From Amycolatopsis tucumanensis (GTDB taxonomy: Bacteria; Actinomycetota; Actinomycetes; Mycobacteriales; Pseudonocardiaceae): a stretch of DNA of 64,000 nt. The notes beneath the pieces were generated by a model, which saw only the letters and a program-made list of their open reading frames with translations, ran no database searches and was not told where the DNA came from. Below are positions 25,698 through 35,477 of this stretch, one piece after another (the stretch's first letter is position 1; every line of letters begins with the position of its first letter). The stretch spans positions 1-64,000 of the forward strand of contig NZ_JAKGSD010000024.1 of assembly GCF_021654135.1 (NCBI RefSeq), given 5' to 3'. The translations under genes were made by a program, and so were the position numbers.

Positions 25698-28187
25698 TCA
25701 CCCTCGCTCGATGAGGTGTCCGATGACGTCCGGGCCGGGGTGGGGGGCTCCCGAGGCGTCGCGGCGGACGGTGGGCTCCGGGAGCTCCACCGGGTCGCCG
25801 TTCTTCGACGCTCCGGCGGGCCGGGGGCCCACCCAGCCGACCGTCAGGCGCGTCTCCCCCTTCAGGAAGCGCTGCGCCCGCACCCCGCCGGTCGCGCGGC
25901 CCTTCGCCGGGTACTCAGCGAACGGCGTCATCTTCACGCTCGCCCCCGTGGCCGTCACCACCATCGGCTCGCCGTGCTCGGCGTCGTCCGTGCGGATCGC
26001 CCCGAAGAACACCACCTCGGCGTCCGCGGCGAGCTTGATGCCCGCCATGCCGCCGCCCTTGAGGCCCTGCGGCCGCACCAGCGAAGCCGGGAACCGCAGC
26101 AGCGAGGCGTCCGACGTGACGAACGCGAACGTCTCCTCACCATCGGCCAGCCACGCCGCGCCGACGACCTCGTCGCCGTCCTTCAACCCGATGATCTCGA
26201 ACTCGTCGGACCGCACCGGCCAGTCCGGCGCCACCACCTTCACCACGCCCTGCCGCGTGCCGAGCGCGAGACCGGGCGACCCGGCCGCCTGCTCGCCCAG
26301 CGGCGCGATGCCGATGACCTTCTCGCCCTTGTCCAGCGGCACCAGCTCCCGCGCGGCCATCCCGCCGCGCAGCGACACCGTCCCGGACTGCTCCGGCAGC
26401 ACGGGCAGCGGCAGCACGTCCGTCTTGAACGCCCGCCCGCGGCTGGTCACCAGCAGCACCTGGCCGCGCGCGGTCGAGTGCACCATCGCCGCGACCGCGT
26501 CGTGCTTCACCCGGCCGTTGCGGCGGCGGCCCTCCGGCGCCTCCTCCGACTCGGCCGCCGTGCGGGCGACCAGGCCGGTGGCGGACAGGATCACCTGGCA
26601 CGGGTCGTCGGCGACCTCCAGCGGCCCGGCCGGCTTCGACGCGGCCAGCACCTCCTTGAGGTCGCCGTCGATCAGCGCCGTGCGCCGCTCGGTCTTGAAG
26701 TCCTTGGCGATCTTGGCCAGCTCGTTGGAGACGACCTTCTTCAGCTCGCGGTCGTCGTCGAGGATCTTGGTCAGCTCGGCGATCTCGGCGCGCAGCTTCT
26801 CCTGCTCGTCCTCGAGTTCGAGCTTGTCGTACTTGGTGAGCCGGCGCAGCGGCGTGTCCAGGATGTAGGTGGCCTGGATCTCGGACAGCTTGAACCGCTT
26901 CATCAGGCCGTCCTTGGCCTGCGCGGCGTCGTCGCTGTTGCGGATCAGCCGGATCACCTTGTCGATGTCCAGCAGCGCGATCAGCAGGCCCTCGACCAGG
27001 TGCAGCCGCTCCTCGCGCTTGCGGCGCCGGTACTTCGTGCGCCGCGTGACCACGTCGTAGCGGTGCTCAAGGAACACCTCGAGCAGCTGCTTGAGACCCA
27101 GCGTCTGCGGCTGGCCGTCGACCAGCACCAGGTTGTTGATGCCGAACGACTGCTCCAGCGGCGTGAGCCGGTAGAGGTCGGCCAGCAGCGGGTTCGGGTT
27201 GACCCCCACCTTGCACTCGATGACCAGGCGCGTGCCGTTCTCGCGGTCGGTGAGGTCCTTGACGTCGGCGATCCCGGTCAGCCGCTTGGACTTGTTGACC
27301 TCCTCGGTGATCTTCTCGATCACCTTCTCCGGCCCGACGCCGTAGGGCAGCTCGGTGACCGTGATCGCCTGGCGGCCGCGGCTGCCGGGCAGCGGGCCGA
27401 TCTCGACCTTCGCCCGCATCCGGACCACGCCGCGGCCGGTCTCGTACGCCTTGCGCACCTCGTCCAGGCCCAGCAGCATCCCGCCGGTCGGCAGGTCGGG
27501 GCCCGGCACGAACTCCATCAGCTTGTCCAGGGTGGCGCCGGGGTGGTTGATCAGCCACCGCGCGGCCGCGATGACCTCGCCCATGTTGTGCGGGATCATG
27601 TTGGTCGCCATGCCGACCGCGATGCCGGACGTGCCGTTGACCAGCAGGTTCGGGTACGCGGCGGGCAGCACCGACGGCTCCATCAGGGAACCGTCGTAGT
27701 TCGGCCGGAAGTCGACGGTCTCCTCGCCCAGCTCGCCGACGAGCAGCATCGCCTCCGGCGACATGCGCGCCTCGGTGTACCGGGACGCGGCCGGGCCGTC
27801 GTCCGGGCTGCCGAAGTTGCCGTGGCCGTCGATGAGCGGCGCGTTCATCGAGAAGTCCTGCGCCAGGCGGACCATCGCGTCGTAGATCGCCGTGTCACCG
27901 TGCGGGTGGTAGCGGCCCATCACGTCGCCGACCACGCGCGAGGACTTCACGTACGCGTGGTTGGGCCGGTAGCCTGCCTCGTTCATCGAGAACAGGATCC
28001 GGCGGTGCACCGGCTTGAGGCCGTCGCGCGCGTCGGGCAGCGCGCGGGAGTGGATGACCGAGTAGGCGTACTCCAGGTAGGAGTCCTCGATCTCGGTCTT
28101 GACCGGGTTCTCGAAGACCTGCGCGCCGGCCTGGTCGAACGCTGCCGGATCGACCCGGGTGACGGCTGTCTTGGATCGGCGTGCCAT
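25698..28187 (-). CDS. parC: DNA topoisomerase IV-like subunit A
   Basis: An 829-residue type IIA topoisomerase breakage-reunion subunit. The catalytic Tyr is Y137 in AASRYTEARMS, and GRYHPHGDTAIYDAMVRLAQ forms the quinolone-pocket helix, with Thr99 at the position of E. coli GyrA Ser83. The C-terminal half is a beta-pinwheel (residues about 520-800), but no GyrA-box (QRRGGKG-like) is visible, which argues for a decatenase (topoisomerase IV-like) rather than a supercoiling gyrase. The partner subunit B gene lies 23 bases upstream in the same direction. Together they are a second type II enzyme next to the presumed gyrase elsewhere; an essential role in chromosome decatenation is likely. Confidence 0.88.
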   Translation of the reverse strand: MARRSKTAVTRVDPAAFDQAGAQVFENPVKTEIEDSYLEYAYSVIHSRALPDARDGLKPVHRRILFSMNEAGYRPNHAYVKSSRVVGDVMGRYHPHGDTAIYDAMVRLAQDFSMNAPLIDGHGNFGSPDDGPAASRYTEARMSPEAMLLVGELGEETVDFRPNYDGSLMEPSVLPAAYPNLLVNGTSGIAVGMATNMIPHNMGEVIAAARWLINHPGATLDKLMEFVPGPDLPTGGMLLGLDEVRKAYETGRGVVRMRAKVEIGPLPGSRGRQAITVTELPYGVGPEKVIEKITEEVNKSKRLTGIADVKDLTDRENGTRLVIECKVGVNPNPLLADLYRLTPLEQSFGINNLVLVDGQPQTLGLKQLLEVFLEHRYDVVTRRTKYRRRKREERLHLVEGLLIALLDIDKVIRLIRNSDDAAQAKDGLMKRFKLSEIQATYILDTPLRRLTKYDKLELEDEQEKLRAEIAELTKILDDDRELKKVVSNELAKIAKDFKTERRTALIDGDLKEVLAASKPAGPLEVADDPCQVILSATGLVARTAAESEEAPEGRRRNGRVKHDAVAAMVHSTARGQVLLVTSRGRAFKTDVLPLPVLPEQSGTVSLRGGMAARELVPLDKGEKVIGIAPLGEQAAGSPGLALGTRQGVVKVVAPDWPVRSDEFEIIGLKDGDEVVGAAWLADGEETFAFVTSDASLLRFPASLVRPQGLKGGGMAGIKLAADAEVVFFGAIRTDDAEHGEPMVVTATGASVKMTPFAEYPAKGRATGGVRAQRFLKGETRLTVGWVGPRPAGASKNGDPVELPEPTVRRDASGAPHPGPDVIGHLIERG

Positions 28188-28210
28188 TGCTGTTGTCTCC
28201 TAGGGGGAAC

Positions 28211-30268
28211 TCAGACGTCGATCGCTTCGCGGTCCACGCGGGCGGCGGATTCGACGAGCCAGTTGCGCCGGGGTTCGACCTTCTCCCCCATCAGCAGCTC
28301 CAGCGCGGCCTCCGCGGCCTCCGCGTCGTCCAGCGTGATGCGGCGGACCGAGCGCGTCGCCGGGTTCATCGTGGTCTCCCACAGCTCGTCGGCGTCCATC
28401 TCGCCGAGGCCCTTGAACCGCGGGACCGGCTTGACGATCTGCTTGCCTGCGGCCTCCAGCTCGGCGACCTTCTGCTCCATCTCGCGCTGCGTGAAGGTGA
28501 AGATGGTCTCGGGGTTGCGGCCCTTCGTGACGATCTTGTGCAGCGGCGGCATCGCGGCGAACAGCCTGCCGTCCTCGATCACCGGCCGCATGTACTTCGC
28601 GAACAGGGTGATCAGCAGCGTCCGGATGTGCGAGCCGTCGACGTCGGCGTCGGCCATCAGGATGACGCGGCCGTAGCGCATCGCGGACAGGTCGAAGGTG
28701 CGGCCAGTGCCCGCGCCGAGCACCTGCACGATCGAGGCGATCTCGGCGTTCTTCAGCGTGTCGCCGAGCGAGGCCTTCTGCACGTTCAGGATCTTGCCGC
28801 GCAACGGCAGCAGCGCCTGGTACTCCGACACGCGCGCCATGCGGGCCGACCCGAGCGCGCTGTCGCCCTCGACGAGGAACAGCTCGCTGCGCGAGATGCC
28901 GGTGGTGCGGCAGTCGACGAGCTTCGGCGGCATCGCCGCGCCCTCCAGCGCGGTCTTGCGGCGCGCCGCGTCCTTCTGCTGCTTCTGCGTCAGCCGCACG
29001 CGCGCGGCGTCCACGATCTTCTGCAGCACGACCTTGGCCTCGGCCTTGGTCTTGCGGTTCTCCGTCCACTCCTTGAGGTGCCGCTCCACGATGCCCTGCA
29101 CCACGCGGGTTATGCCGGAGGTGGACAGCTCGTCCTTGGTCTGCGAGGTGAACTGCGGCTCCGGGATGCGCACGTGGACGACCGCCGTCATGCCCTCGAG
29201 CACATCGTCGAGCGTCGGCAGGTCCTCCTTGGCCTTCAGCAGGCCGCGGGTGCGGGAAATGGCTTCCTGCAACGCCTTCGTCGCCCCGCGGTCGAAGCCG
29301 CGGCGGTGGGTGCCGCCGTGCACGTTGCGGATGGTGTTGGTGAAGCACTCGACCGTGCGCTCGTACCCGGTGCCCCAGCGCAGCGCGATCTCGACCTCGG
29401 CGTGACGCTCCACATTGGACCGCATGACGCCGTTGGCGTCGGCCGCGTTCTCCTTGTACGAGCCCTCGCCGCGGATGATCAGCGTGCCGGACACCGGCTT
29501 CTCGTCCGACGGCGCGAGGTACTCCACCATGTCCGCGAGGCCGTTGGGGAAGTGGAATGTCTCCTCGCTGATCGACCCCTCGGTGGCGGTGCGCAGCACG
29601 TACGTGACGCCCGGCACGAGGAACGCGGTGTTGCGCAGCTTGGTGCGCACCTGCTCGACGTCGAGCTCCGCGCCCTTCTCGAAGTACCGCGAGTCGTGCC
29701 AGTAGCGGATGGACGTGCCGGTGCGCTCGCCGCGCTTCATCTTGCCCCGGACGCGCAGCCCGGGCTGCGGCGTGAACTTCGCCTTCGGGCCGGGGCCGTC
29801 GAACACGCCCGGCGTGCCGTGCGCGAAGGACATCTCGTGCACCTTGCCGCCGTTGCGGACGGTGACGTCGAAACGGTGCGACAACGCGTTGACCGCGGAA
29901 GCGCCGACGCCGTGCAGGCCACCCGAGGTCTTGTAGCCGGAGCCGCCGAACTTGCCGCCCGCGTGCAGCCGGGTGAGCACCAGCTCGACGCCGGACAGAC
30001 CGGACTTGGCGTGCACACCGGTCGGGATGCCGCGGCCGTCGTCGTCGACCTGGACGCTGCCGTCCGCGTGCAACGTGACGACCACCTTCGTGGCGTGACC
30101 TGCGACACCCTCGTCCGTCGAGTTGTCGACGATCTCGGTGAACAGGTGGTTCACGCCGCGGCTGTCGGTCGACCCGATGTACATGCCGGGGCGCTTCCGG
30201 ACCGCTTCCAGGCCTTCCAGGTGGGTAAGGTCGTCGGCCCCGTAGAGAGGCTCAGCAGAAGCAGTCAC
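28211..30268 (-). CDS. parE: DNA topoisomerase IV-like subunit B
   Basis: A 685-residue ATPase subunit. The GHKL ATP-binding elements are IVDNSTDEGVAGHA, DDDGRGIPTG and KTSGGLHGVGASAVNALS; the TOPRIM metal site is ELFLVEGDSALGSAR with RVILMADADVDGSHIRTLL. The insert-free C-terminal region and NST in place of the usual gyrase NSIDE fit ParE-type proteins. The ATG at 30266-30268 gives MTASAEPLYGADDLTHLEG. It is the first gene of the parE-parC operon; the 100 bases upstream are likely its promoter. Confidence 0.88.
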   Translation of the reverse strand: MTASAEPLYGADDLTHLEGLEAVRKRPGMYIGSTDSRGVNHLFTEIVDNSTDEGVAGHATKVVVTLHADGSVQVDDDGRGIPTGVHAKSGLSGVELVLTRLHAGGKFGGSGYKTSGGLHGVGASAVNALSHRFDVTVRNGGKVHEMSFAHGTPGVFDGPGPKAKFTPQPGLRVRGKMKRGERTGTSIRYWHDSRYFEKGAELDVEQVRTKLRNTAFLVPGVTYVLRTATEGSISEETFHFPNGLADMVEYLAPSDEKPVSGTLIIRGEGSYKENAADANGVMRSNVERHAEVEIALRWGTGYERTVECFTNTIRNVHGGTHRRGFDRGATKALQEAISRTRGLLKAKEDLPTLDDVLEGMTAVVHVRIPEPQFTSQTKDELSTSGITRVVQGIVERHLKEWTENRKTKAEAKVVLQKIVDAARVRLTQKQQKDAARRKTALEGAAMPPKLVDCRTTGISRSELFLVEGDSALGSARMARVSEYQALLPLRGKILNVQKASLGDTLKNAEIASIVQVLGAGTGRTFDLSAMRYGRVILMADADVDGSHIRTLLITLFAKYMRPVIEDGRLFAAMPPLHKIVTKGRNPETIFTFTQREMEQKVAELEAAGKQIVKPVPRFKGLGEMDADELWETTMNPATRSVRRITLDDAEAAEAALELLMGEKVEPRRNWLVESAARVDREAIDV

Positions 30269-30366
30269 AGGATCTTCTCTCCCAGTAGCGATTGGGGTGG
30301 TGCGGCACCAGGGCGCCGCGCGTATGCAGGGTAACGGAGGGCACCGACAACCCCGGGGATTGCGGC

Positions 30367-30610
30367 CTACTGCCGCCGTGCGGCGTGGATCGCGCCGACG
30401 AGCATGTCGAGCTCCGCGTCGAAGATCTCGTCGGCGGTGGCGGCGCGCAGGTGCGGTACCAGTGCTTTCAGTGTAGGCGCTGCCGAGCCCGCCCGTGCGG
30501 CTTCGAAGATCCCGGCGTGGTCGGGTCGCGGTGGGCGCCGCCCAGCACGACGTCCAAGAAGACCAGGTGGAAGCGCGCCTGGGCCGGTTCGTCCAGACCG
30601 GCGGCCCCGG
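30367..30610 (-). pseudogene. TetR-family regulator remnant (C-terminal domain)
   Basis: Reading the minus strand, 30367-30530 encodes IFEAARAG, LKALVPHLRAATADEIFDAE and MLVGAIHAARRQ followed by TAG: a typical TetR C-terminal ligand-domain end. Directly upstream, in another frame, AGLDEPAQARFHLVFLDVV continues the same fold, so a frameshift near 30525-30530 splits them. The DNA-binding domain is absent. The remaining 250 bases to 30863 are low-complexity GC-rich sequence; on the plus strand 30640-30720 reads AMADCSAGFALVAGVALLAA, reminiscent of the last helix of an MFS pump. The locus looks like a decayed regulator-efflux pair. Confidence 0.6.
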
Positions 30611-30863
30611 CTCGGCGCGCGTGGCCCTGCGGCTCGGCGCCGGAACGGCGATGGCCGACTGCTCGGCGGGGTTCGCGCTGGTCGCGGGCGTGGCGCTGCT
30701 CGCGGCGAGGCCGGCGGTCGCTGCGGGGGGTGGTCGCTGCGGGGGCCGTGGTCACCGGCGTGACGGCGGTCGCCGTGAACGGCGGTGGTCGTCGCGGGGC
30801 GGTGGTCGCCGCGGTGGCGGTCGTCGCGGCGGGCGCGGTGGCCCCTCGCTACAGTGCTGACCG

Positions 30864-31787
30864 ATGAGACGCAAGCCGCCCCCGTCCCCGCTGCCGCCGC
30901 GTGACGGGGTCAACGCGGCGCGCATCCGGACCCCGCCGGACGGCCCGTGGGACACCATCCGCGACTACCTGGTGCGCAAGCTGACCAAGCTAGACCCGGC
31001 GGTGATCGACGCGATGCTGGCCGAGGGCGCGATCGTCGGGGTGGACGGGCCGATCGACGCCGCGACGCCGTTCACGCCCAGCACTTTCCTGTGGTTCCAC
31101 CGGGACCGCTGCGACGAGGTGCCGGTGCCGTTCGAGCTGACCGTGCTGCACGAGGACGACGTCCTGCTGGTGGTCGACAAGCCGCACTTCCTGGCCACCA
31201 CGCCGCGTGGCGGGCACGTCCGGGAGACCGCGCTGGTGCGGCTGCGGCACACGCGGGGCCTGCCGGAACTCTCCCCCGCGCACCGCCTCGACCGGCTGAC
31301 GGCGGGTGTGCTGATGTTCGTCAAGACCGCGGCGCACCGCAGCGCGTACCAGAACCTGTTCCGGGATCGCCTGGTGCACAAGGAGTACGAGGCGATCGCG
31401 CCCTACTCGCCGGAGCTGGCGCTGCCGCGTGTGGTGGAGAGCCGGATCGTGAAGAAGCGCGGCGTGCTCACCGCGCGGGAGCTGCCGGGGCCGGTGAACG
31501 CGCGGACGCACGTGGAGCTGATCGAGCACCGCGACGGGCTGGGCCGCTACCGGCTGGTGCCCGAAACCGGCCGCACGCACCAGCTGCGGGTGCACCTGAA
31601 CTCGCTGGGAATCCCGATCCTGGGCGATCCGCTGTACCCGGAGGTGCGGGAGGTGCCGCCCGGTGAGTTCCGCCGTCCGCTGCAGCTGCTGGCGAAGGTG
31701 CTCGCGTTCACCGACCCGCTGACCGGCGCGGAGCACCGCTTCGAGAGCCGACTTCGCTTGGGCGCGTGGGATTCGGCGGACTGGTAG
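30864..31787 (+). CDS. RluA-family RNA pseudouridine synthase
   Basis: A 307-residue protein with the catalytic RluA motif HRLDRLTAGVLMF (Asp143) and the ETGRTHQLRVHLNSLG and GDPLYP blocks. An N-terminal segment of about 90 residues, including a degenerate S4-like helix pair, precedes the catalytic domain, as in the actinobacterial subgroup. It isomerises uridine to pseudouridine in rRNA or tRNA; the target position cannot be inferred. It is flanked by decayed DNA on the left and appears monocistronic. Confidence 0.87.
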   Translation: MRRKPPPSPLPPRDGVNAARIRTPPDGPWDTIRDYLVRKLTKLDPAVIDAMLAEGAIVGVDGPIDAATPFTPSTFLWFHRDRCDEVPVPFELTVLHEDDVLLVVDKPHFLATTPRGGHVRETALVRLRHTRGLPELSPAHRLDRLTAGVLMFVKTAAHRSAYQNLFRDRLVHKEYEAIAPYSPELALPRVVESRIVKKRGVLTARELPGPVNARTHVELIEHRDGLGRYRLVPETGRTHQLRVHLNSLGIPILGDPLYPEVREVPPGEFRRPLQLLAKVLAFTDPLTGAEHRFESRLRLGAWDSADW

Positions 31788-31963
31788 GACCGTCCACACC
31801 GGATCGCGGTCGCACTCCCGGCTACCGCCGAACATCCGCCGAGCACCCGGTCCCGGCCGGTGCGCGAACCGCCCTGCGGCGCCTCCGCCGCCGCGGATCC
31901 GACACCGTGGCAAACCTCAGGCAGCACGACGTCCTCACCGGCGGCGCAGACCGCCGCGCGCCG
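31788..31963. other. Intergenic gap
   Basis: 176 bases between the convergent pseudouridine synthase and membrane protein genes. I see no gene, hairpin or repeat that stands out. Confidence 0.5.
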
Positions 31964-32578
31964 TCAGGAGCGGTCGCTCGGCGGGGCCAGCTCGATCTGC
32001 CGCTGCAGCGTCGTCCGGAACACGTCGTGCGCCGCGTCGCCGTGGCCGGCCGTTTCGACCACCACCACGCGGTCGTAGAGCACGTACGCCGCGGCGAAGC
32101 GGGCCAGCGGGGCGCCCACCGGGGTGCCGTACACGATCACACCCTCCAGCGACAGGTCCCGGTCCGCGGCCAGCCCCTGCAGCTCCACTCCCGCGCCGTA
32201 CGCCCGCACCGCCCCGCGCGGATCGCCCGTCGCCAGCGCGTACAGGCCGATCGTCACCCCGGCCCGCACCGCGGTCTTGCGCACCCCGTCGCTCATCCCG
32301 GCCGTGGTCAGCACGTCTACCATCGGCTGCGGCAGCGACACCGTGCTGCGCAGCGCGGCGAGGGTGAACGGCCCGCTCGGGCCGGGCGCGCCGGGCGGTT
32401 CGACGAGGGCCAGCGCGCTGTGCTCGGGCGCCGGCTTCGCGTCCGGCGGGTCGGCAAGGCCGGCGTTGCGGGTGAGCAGGTACCCAGTCGCGGACACGGC
32501 GAGACCCAGCGCCAGCACCACGATGATCGCGATCCCGACGGTCAGTTCCCGGCGCTGCCGGCGGACGTCACTGGACAC
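31964..32578 (-). CDS. Membrane-anchored protein of unknown function
   Basis: A 204-residue protein with one N-terminal transmembrane helix (ELTVGIAIIVVLALGLAVSATGYLL, described in parts: residues about 12-35) preceded by Arg-rich cytoplasmic residues, then an extracytoplasmic Pro-rich linker and an alpha/beta domain of about 130 residues. I do not recognise a family. It diverges from the large glycosyltransferase gene with 79 bases between them, so a cell-envelope role is possible but unproven. Confidence 0.65.
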   Translation of the reverse strand: MSSDVRRQRRELTVGIAIIVVLALGLAVSATGYLLTRNAGLADPPDAKPAPEHSALALVEPPGAPGPSGPFTLAALRSTVSLPQPMVDVLTTAGMSDGVRKTAVRAGVTIGLYALATGDPRGAVRAYGAGVELQGLAADRDLSLEGVIVYGTPVGAPLARFAAAYVLYDRVVVVETAGHGDAAHDVFRTTLQRQIELAPPSDRS

Positions 32579-32657
32579 CGTCAGTAATTCCCTCCCCGCC
32601 GCAGATTACCGGGCATCAGTATCACCCGCGGCCCCAGTACCGGTAGCCTTCCGGCTC

Positions 32658-35474
32658 ATGGTGGGACCTCGGGGGATCGACTGGACGGGCGAGCGCTGCG
32701 TGCCCTGGACGGACGACATCCAGGTGATCTACGAGCACTACCACCGCTACGCGCTCGCCGCCCGCTACGCCTTCGGCCGCCGCGTCCTCGACCTCGCCAG
32801 CGGCGAGGGCTACGGCAGCGCGCTGCTGGCCGCCCACGCGTCCGAGGTGATCGGCGTCGACATCGACGAGGCCAGCGTCGAGCACGCCCGCGCGCGCTAC
32901 GGCGGGCAGCCGAACCTGCGGTTCACCACCGGCTCGATGACCGACCCGGACCTGCTCGCCGACGCCGGGAAGTTCGACGTCATCACCTGTTTCGAGGCGC
33001 TCGAGCACGTCGCCGAGCAGGACGAGCTGATGGCGCTGGTGCGCGCCCGCCTCGCGCCCGGCGGCGTCTTCTTCACCAGCACGCCGGACGTCCTCGTCTA
33101 CACGCACGAGCACGGCAACGAAAACCCCTTCCACGTCAAGGAGTTGACCGAGCCGCAGTTCCGCGCGCTGCTCGGCGCGTCGTTCCGGCACGTGACGGTG
33201 CTGCGGCAGAACGTGGCGATCGGCTCGGTGCTCACCAGCGACCGCGAGCACGGCCCGGTGCTGTCGCAGCAGCTGCGCCGCACGGGCGAGGACAGCTGGT
33301 CGGTCGGCACCGGCGCGCCGCACACCTACCTCGTCGGCGTCGCCTCCGACAACCCGGTGGAGGTGCCCGCCGCGGCGACGATGCTGGACCCGCAGCTCGC
33401 GTTGCTCGGCGCGGCCGCCGAACGCGCCGCCGCGCCCCTGCGCGCCGAGATCGAACGGCTCACCAGCGACGACGGCGGCCCGAAGTACCGCAAGGTCATC
33501 GAGCGCTACCGGCCGCGGCGCCGCGCCACCGAAGGCCCGGTCACGGTCTCGACCAGCGACGACCCGCTCGTCAGCATCATCGTCCCGGTGCACGGGCAGT
33601 GGAGCTACACGCGCCGCTGCCTGCAGGCGATCGAGGACAGCGGCACGCGCGTGTCGTTCGAGGTCGTGGTGGTCGACGACGCCTCGCCGGACGATTCGGC
33701 CGAGCAGCTCGCCGCGTGCCCCGGTGTCCGGCTCGTGCGTGCCCCGGAGAACCTGGGGTTCCTGCGCGCCGTGAACCTCGGCGCCGCGCAGGCCCGCGGT
33801 GAACTGCTGGTGCTGCTGAACAACGACACCGAGGTCCGGCCCGGCTGGCTGGACGCGCTCACCGAGGTCGTCCGCGGCGACGAGAGCATCGGCCTGGCCG
33901 GGGCGAAGCTGGTCTACCCGGACGGCAGGCTGCAGGAGTGCGGCGGCATCGTGTTCGCCGACGGCAGCGCCGCCAACTACGGCCACGGCGACAACCCGGA
34001 AGACCCGCGCTACCAGGCCGTTCGCGACGTCGACTACTGCTCGGGCGCGGCGATCCTCGTGCGCCGGGACCTGTGGGAGCGGCTGGGCGGGTTCGACGAG
34101 CGCTACTCCCCCGCCTACTACGAGGACACCGATCTGGCGTTCGCGGTCCGTGCCGCGGGCCACCGCGTCGTGGTGGTCCCGAACGCGGTCGTCGTCCACC
34201 ACGAGGGCGTCTCGCACGGCACCGACGTCATGCAGGGCGTCAAGCGGTACCAGGAGGTCAACCGCGAGGTCTTCACCGAGAAGTGGACGGGTGCCCTCGC
34301 GGAGCAGGCCGACCCGGGCACGCCGCTGTGGATCGCCCGCCAGCGCGTGCCCGGCCGGACCCAGCGCGACGGCGATCTGGTGCTGGTCGCCGACGTCACC
34401 GTGCCCACCCCGGACCGCGACTCCGGATCGGTGCGGTTGCGGTGCCTGCTGGACGAGCTGGTCGCGCTCGGTCACCGCGTGGTGTTCTGCCCGATGGGGC
34501 CGCCCGCGGACCCGGCGTACCTGGACCAGCTGCACCGCGCCGGGATCACCGTGCTCGCCGACAACGGCCTGCGCGAGCAGTTCCTGCACGAGGCGGGCAA
34601 GCACATCCGGCTGGCGCTGCTGTCCCGGCCGACCGTGGCCTGGCACCTCGCCGACCGCCTGCGGATCTGCGCGCCACAGGCGCGGATCGTGTTCGACACC
34701 GTCGACCTGCACTTCGTGCGCCTGTCCCGGGAGGCCGAGCTGGTGGAGCGGCTGGGCGGCGCGCCGGAGACGTCGACGATGCTGCACCAGCGCGCGAAGC
34801 TCTACCGCGAGCTGGAGCTGGCGCTGGTGCGCGCCTGCGACCGCACGCTGGTGGTGTCCGACGCCGAACGCGACCTGCTGGCCGACCTCGCGCCGGGCGC
34901 GCCGGTCAGCGTGCTGTCCAATGTGCACACCCCGGGGCCGGAGGCGAGCCCGGACGGGCGGCCCGGCGTGTTGTTCGTGGGCAGTTTCGAGCACCCGCCC
35001 AACCGCGACGCGGCGTACTGGCTGGCCGGCGAGATCTGGCCGCTGGTGCGCAGGCAGGTGCCGGACGCGGTGCTCGACCTGGTCGGCCGCGACCCGACGA
35101 ACGAGCTGCGCACGCTCGACGGTCACGGCGTGAAGTTCCGCGGCTGGGTGCCCGCCCTCGACGCGCTCTACGAGACGGCCAGGCTGTCGGTCGCGCCGCT
35201 GCGGTTCGGCGCCGGCGTCAAGGGCAAGGTCGGCGAGAGCCTGGCGGCGGGTGTCCCGGTGGTCGGCACGACGCTGGCGTTCGAAGGCATGCGGTTGCGG
35301 CACGGCGCGGAGGTGCTCGCCGGGGACAAGGCCGAGGAGATCGCCGCCGGAATCGTGTCGTTGCTGACCGACGACGCGCTCTGGCTCCGGCTCTCCCGGG
35401 CGGGGCAGGCCGCGGTGGCCGCGCAGTTCGGGCCGGACGTCGCGCGCGCCGCGCTGACCGAGCTGCTGGGCTGA
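32658..35474 (+). CDS. Three-domain methyltransferase-GT2-GT4 glycosyltransferase
   Basis: A 938-residue fusion of three catalytic domains. Residues about 1-200 are a SAM methyltransferase (VLDLASGEGYGSALLAAHA, FDVITCFEALEHV). Residues about 300-545 are a GT-A family 2 glycosyltransferase (SIIVPVHGQWSYTRRCLQ, VVVDDASPDDS, LLNNDTEVRPGWL), like rhamnosyltransferases. Residues about 570-938 are a GT-B family 4 domain (VLFVGSFEHPPNRDAAYWL, APLRFGAGVKGKVGESLAAG). ATG 32658 is chosen because the frame further upstream is antisense to the divergent gene. It is followed after three bases by an acyltransferase and then a ScyD-like gene, suggesting synthesis of a modified cell-surface glycan. Confidence 0.85.
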   Translation: MVGPRGIDWTGERCVPWTDDIQVIYEHYHRYALAARYAFGRRVLDLASGEGYGSALLAAHASEVIGVDIDEASVEHARARYGGQPNLRFTTGSMTDPDLLADAGKFDVITCFEALEHVAEQDELMALVRARLAPGGVFFTSTPDVLVYTHEHGNENPFHVKELTEPQFRALLGASFRHVTVLRQNVAIGSVLTSDREHGPVLSQQLRRTGEDSWSVGTGAPHTYLVGVASDNPVEVPAAATMLDPQLALLGAAAERAAAPLRAEIERLTSDDGGPKYRKVIERYRPRRRATEGPVTVSTSDDPLVSIIVPVHGQWSYTRRCLQAIEDSGTRVSFEVVVVDDASPDDSAEQLAACPGVRLVRAPENLGFLRAVNLGAAQARGELLVLLNNDTEVRPGWLDALTEVVRGDESIGLAGAKLVYPDGRLQECGGIVFADGSAANYGHGDNPEDPRYQAVRDVDYCSGAAILVRRDLWERLGGFDERYSPAYYEDTDLAFAVRAAGHRVVVVPNAVVVHHEGVSHGTDVMQGVKRYQEVNREVFTEKWTGALAEQADPGTPLWIARQRVPGRTQRDGDLVLVADVTVPTPDRDSGSVRLRCLLDELVALGHRVVFCPMGPPADPAYLDQLHRAGITVLADNGLREQFLHEAGKHIRLALLSRPTVAWHLADRLRICAPQARIVFDTVDLHFVRLSREAELVERLGGAPETSTMLHQRAKLYRELELALVRACDRTLVVSDAERDLLADLAPGAPVSVLSNVHTPGPEASPDGRPGVLFVGSFEHPPNRDAAYWLAGEIWPLVRRQVPDAVLDLVGRDPTNELRTLDGHGVKFRGWVPALDALYETARLSVAPLRFGAGVKGKVGESLAAGVPVVGTTLAFEGMRLRHGAEVLAGDKAEEIAAGIVSLLTDDALWLRLSRAGQAAVAAQFGPDVARAALTELLG

Positions 35475-35477
35475 GCG

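Noticed and set aside
25698-30268. Chromosomal origin suggested by gyrase-like genes
   Set aside because: dnaA, dnaN and recF are absent and the subunits look like topoisomerase IV, so no origin is inferred.
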